A stretch of DNA of 7,066 nt from Campylobacterales bacterium (GTDB taxonomy: Bacteria > Campylobacterota > Campylobacteria > Campylobacterales > QNZT01). This document shows positions 5,934 to 7,066 of this stretch, piece by piece. The number at the start of each line of letters is the position of its first letter. Position 1 is the stretch's first letter. Location of the stretch: assembly GCA_015489185.1 (NCBI GenBank), contig WGAE01000247.1, forward strand, positions 1-7,066, given 5' to 3'. Below the pieces are notes generated by a model. The model did no database searches, was not told where the DNA came from, and was given only the letters and a program-made list of their open reading frames with translations. Both the position numbers and the translations under genes were made by a program.

Positions 5934-6653
5934 TTGCTGCCGCCGGGGATTTTTATCCTCGCACTCTTTGCGGCAGCGTACCGCTGTAAAAAGTATCGCA
6001 CCCCTTTGCTTGTTGCCGCACTACTTTTTTATCTGCTCAGCATACGATTGGTGGCTGTCTGGCTTGCAAAACCGCTTGAAAATGCCTATATGCCACCTGT
6101 CTCTATTCCCAAAACGATCGATGCAGTTGTCGTCCCAGGTGGGGGAAACTATCTGGGAACACCCAATCTCCCGCTTCTGGAGGGGAATATGAAACGACTG
6201 CTTTACGGCATTATGCTGGCGAAGCAATACAACCTCCCGATCATTTACACAGGTGGATACAGGGATCCTGAAGCGGTCATAGAAACGGTTCAAGAACTCA
6301 ACAAAATGCTCGACCTGAATCTCACGATGCCCAAAAAATTTATGCACCGCTTTTCACTCTATCTGGAAACAGAAAGCCGAAACACGCACGAAAACGCGCT
6401 TTTTACAAAAGCCTTTTTAAACAAAGCGGGAATCTCTAACCCTCAGATTTGTCTGGTTACTTCCGCCTTTCATATGCTTCGCGCCAATATGATCTTTCAA
6501 AAGGTCGGTTTCAAAACAATTCCAGCACCGACCGATTTTAAAGCAGTACTTGCTTCCAATCTGAACTGGTTACCCGAAACAAACGCGTTGCAACTGAGTT
6601 ACCTAGCGTTACATGAATATCTGGGATACCTGCGCTATCTCTATAAAAATTAA
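5934..6653 (+). CDS. DUF218 / ElyC-YdcF-SanA family membrane-anchored envelope protein
   Basis: Single- or double-pass inner-membrane protein with a DUF218 domain (PF02698), the family of E. coli ElyC, SanA and YdcF. ElyC affects peptidoglycan and lipid-carrier metabolism, but the biochemical activity is unsettled. Numbering from the TTG at 5934: hydrophobic N-terminal segments to about residue 45, then the domain with AVVVPGGGN (64-72), YTGGYRDPEA (105-114), the signature ESRNTHENA (147-155), LVTSAFHMLRA (174-184) and a C-terminal ALHEYLGYLRYLY. The TTG is the first standard start codon but is probably not the real one. The frame is open upstream to 5814, and LIIYLKKILVAF before it looks like a genuine N-terminus joined to the first helix. 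A CTG at 5898 (overlapping the purM TGA as CTGA) or an ATT at 5892 would give 251 or 253 residues, near E. coli ElyC. Co-transcription with purM is likely. Confidence 0.88.
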   Translation: MLPPGIFILALFAAAYRCKKYRTPLLVAALLFYLLSIRLVAVWLAKPLENAYMPPVSIPKTIDAVVVPGGGNYLGTPNLPLLEGNMKRLLYGIMLAKQYNLPIIYTGGYRDPEAVIETVQELNKMLDLNLTMPKKFMHRFSLYLETESRNTHENALFTKAFLNKAGISNPQICLVTSAFHMLRANMIFQKVGFKTIPAPTDFKAVLASNLNWLPETNALQLSYLALHEYLGYLRYLYKN

Positions 6654-6666
6654 ATCATTTTAATTC

Positions 6667-6685
6667 ATTCAAATTTTCTTTGAAT
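6667..6685 (+). terminator. Weak AT-rich hairpin after the DUF218 gene
   Basis: ATTCAAA and TTTGAAT form a perfect 7-bp stem around a 5-base loop, about 14 bp after the TAA at 6651-6653. A second AT-only arm pair (6648-6654 with 6659-6665) precedes it. The stems hold almost no GC and the following U-run is broken, so termination would be inefficient. It could equally be an operator or chance in AT-rich sequence. Confidence 0.25.
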
Positions 6686-6747
6686 TTCAATAAAAATAAT
6701 TTTTTAAATGACGATGTATCCTTCATAGAAAACCTGCAAATGTTCAT

Positions 6748-6752
6748 GAGGA
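6748..6752 (+). promoter_or_regulatory. Ribosome binding site for the PAS gene
   Basis: GAGGA lies 9 nt before the ATG at 6762, an acceptable spacing. Upstream ATGs at 6740 and 6746 are out of frame with the PAS ORF, and the one at 6746 hits a stop after nine codons, so 6762 is the start. Confidence 0.55.
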
Positions 6753-6761
6753 TAATATACA

Positions 6762-7066
6762 ATGACAAAAGATAACGAAACGACACAGTTTTTGGAAGAG
6801 ATCACCAATATCGGCTATTTTTGTACAGATCATGAAGGGATCGTCCGTTATTGGAACAAAACTGCCGAAGCACTTTTTGGATACAGTAAAAACGAAGCGA
6901 TCGGAAAAGCGATCGATACGCTGATTATCCCCGAGTATCTGCGTGAAAAATTCAGAAACGACCTGAAAGAGAAAACAGCAATTTATGGAGAAGAGATCGA
7001 GTTTCAGGACAAATCCGCCCACACCCTGCTCTTATATACCAATACTGTTTTTACCCGGGAGTATTA
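6762..7066 (+). CDS. PAS-domain signalling protein (partial, C-terminus beyond right edge)
   Basis: The first 101 codons of a gene cut by the window edge. After a short hydrophilic lead without signal peptide or membrane helix, residues from about 10 onward form a PAS domain: ITNIGYFCTDHEGIV, then RYWNKTAEALFGYS, then a KNEAIGKAIDTLIIPE stretch, the usual order of PAS beta strands and the N-x-A-x-x-LFGY helix. PAS domains sense ligands, redox state or light and pass the signal to a following output domain. The output (histidine kinase, GGDEF/EAL, or chemoreceptor) is not in the window, so the pathway is unknown. Cytosolic location is suggested by the missing N-terminal helix. It is preceded by about 108 bp of AT-rich sequence, probably with its own promoter, and is unlikely to belong to the purM operon. 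Confidence 0.88.
   Translation, partial: MTKDNETTQFLEEITNIGYFCTDHEGIVRYWNKTAEALFGYSKNEAIGKAIDTLIIPEYLREKFRNDLKEKTAIYGEEIEFQDKSAHTLLLYTNTVFTREY

Noticed and set aside
6654..6761. Promoter, riboswitch or small RNA in the AT-rich gap before the PAS gene
   Set aside because: TTGAAT near 6680 with TTTAAA 17 bp on is only a poor promoter match, and the two hairpins are almost GC-free. No riboswitch-like or sRNA-like structure is convincing.
1..7066. CRISPR array, tRNA or rRNA genes, insertion sequences, integrase sites, toxin-antitoxin or defence genes
   Set aside because: I read both strands and saw no regularly spaced direct repeats, no tRNA-like cloverleaf, no transposase motifs and no terminal inverted repeats. 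Nearly all bases are accounted for by the listed genes.

Overview
The window looks like a chromosomal stretch from a Campylobacterota (epsilonproteobacterial) organism, most likely a free-living sulfur- or hydrogen-oxidising relative of Sulfurovum, Sulfurimonas or Sulfuricurvum. This assignment rests on the character of the proteins (CoaE, DapF, SpeE, PurM and a DUF2892-like protein) and on the coaE/dapF/purM neighbourhood, which I recall from Campylobacter jejuni. It also rests on an extended -10 promoter with no recognisable -35. GC content, from hand counts of sampled lines, is roughly 40-55%, which fits that group. The genus is inference.

Layout: two divergent gene blocks share a roughly 190-bp AT-rich intergenic region at 4474-4665. 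The leftward (minus) block reads speE, coaE, an acyltransferase-3-like membrane protein, dapF, then a MATE-family exporter that runs off the left edge. The genes are packed tightly: speE/coaE share one base (TGATG), dapF/MATE overlap as ATGA, and the other gaps are 15 and 25 bp, so one transcript is likely. The rightward (plus) block reads a small two-helix membrane protein, purM (whose GTG start abuts the preceding TAG), and an ElyC/YdcF-like DUF218 envelope protein. The reading frame of the DUF218 gene runs into the end of purM with no ATG, GTG or TTG at the expected start. After an AT-rich gap of about 110 bp, a PAS-domain sensor gene begins and is cut by the right edge.

Function: most of the window is housekeeping. 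It covers polyamine synthesis (SpeE), the last step of CoA synthesis (CoaE), meso-diaminopimelate for lysine and peptidoglycan (DapF) and purine synthesis (PurM). Four membrane or envelope proteins of unassigned substrate are interleaved with these. I see no mobile element, CRISPR array, RNA gene, toxin-antitoxin or defence system, and no convincing evidence of a wholly new system. The items most worth a second look are the acyltransferase lacking the family's Arg of the R-X10-H motif, the non-canonical start of the DUF218 gene, and the small cysteine-bearing membrane protein fused translationally to purM.
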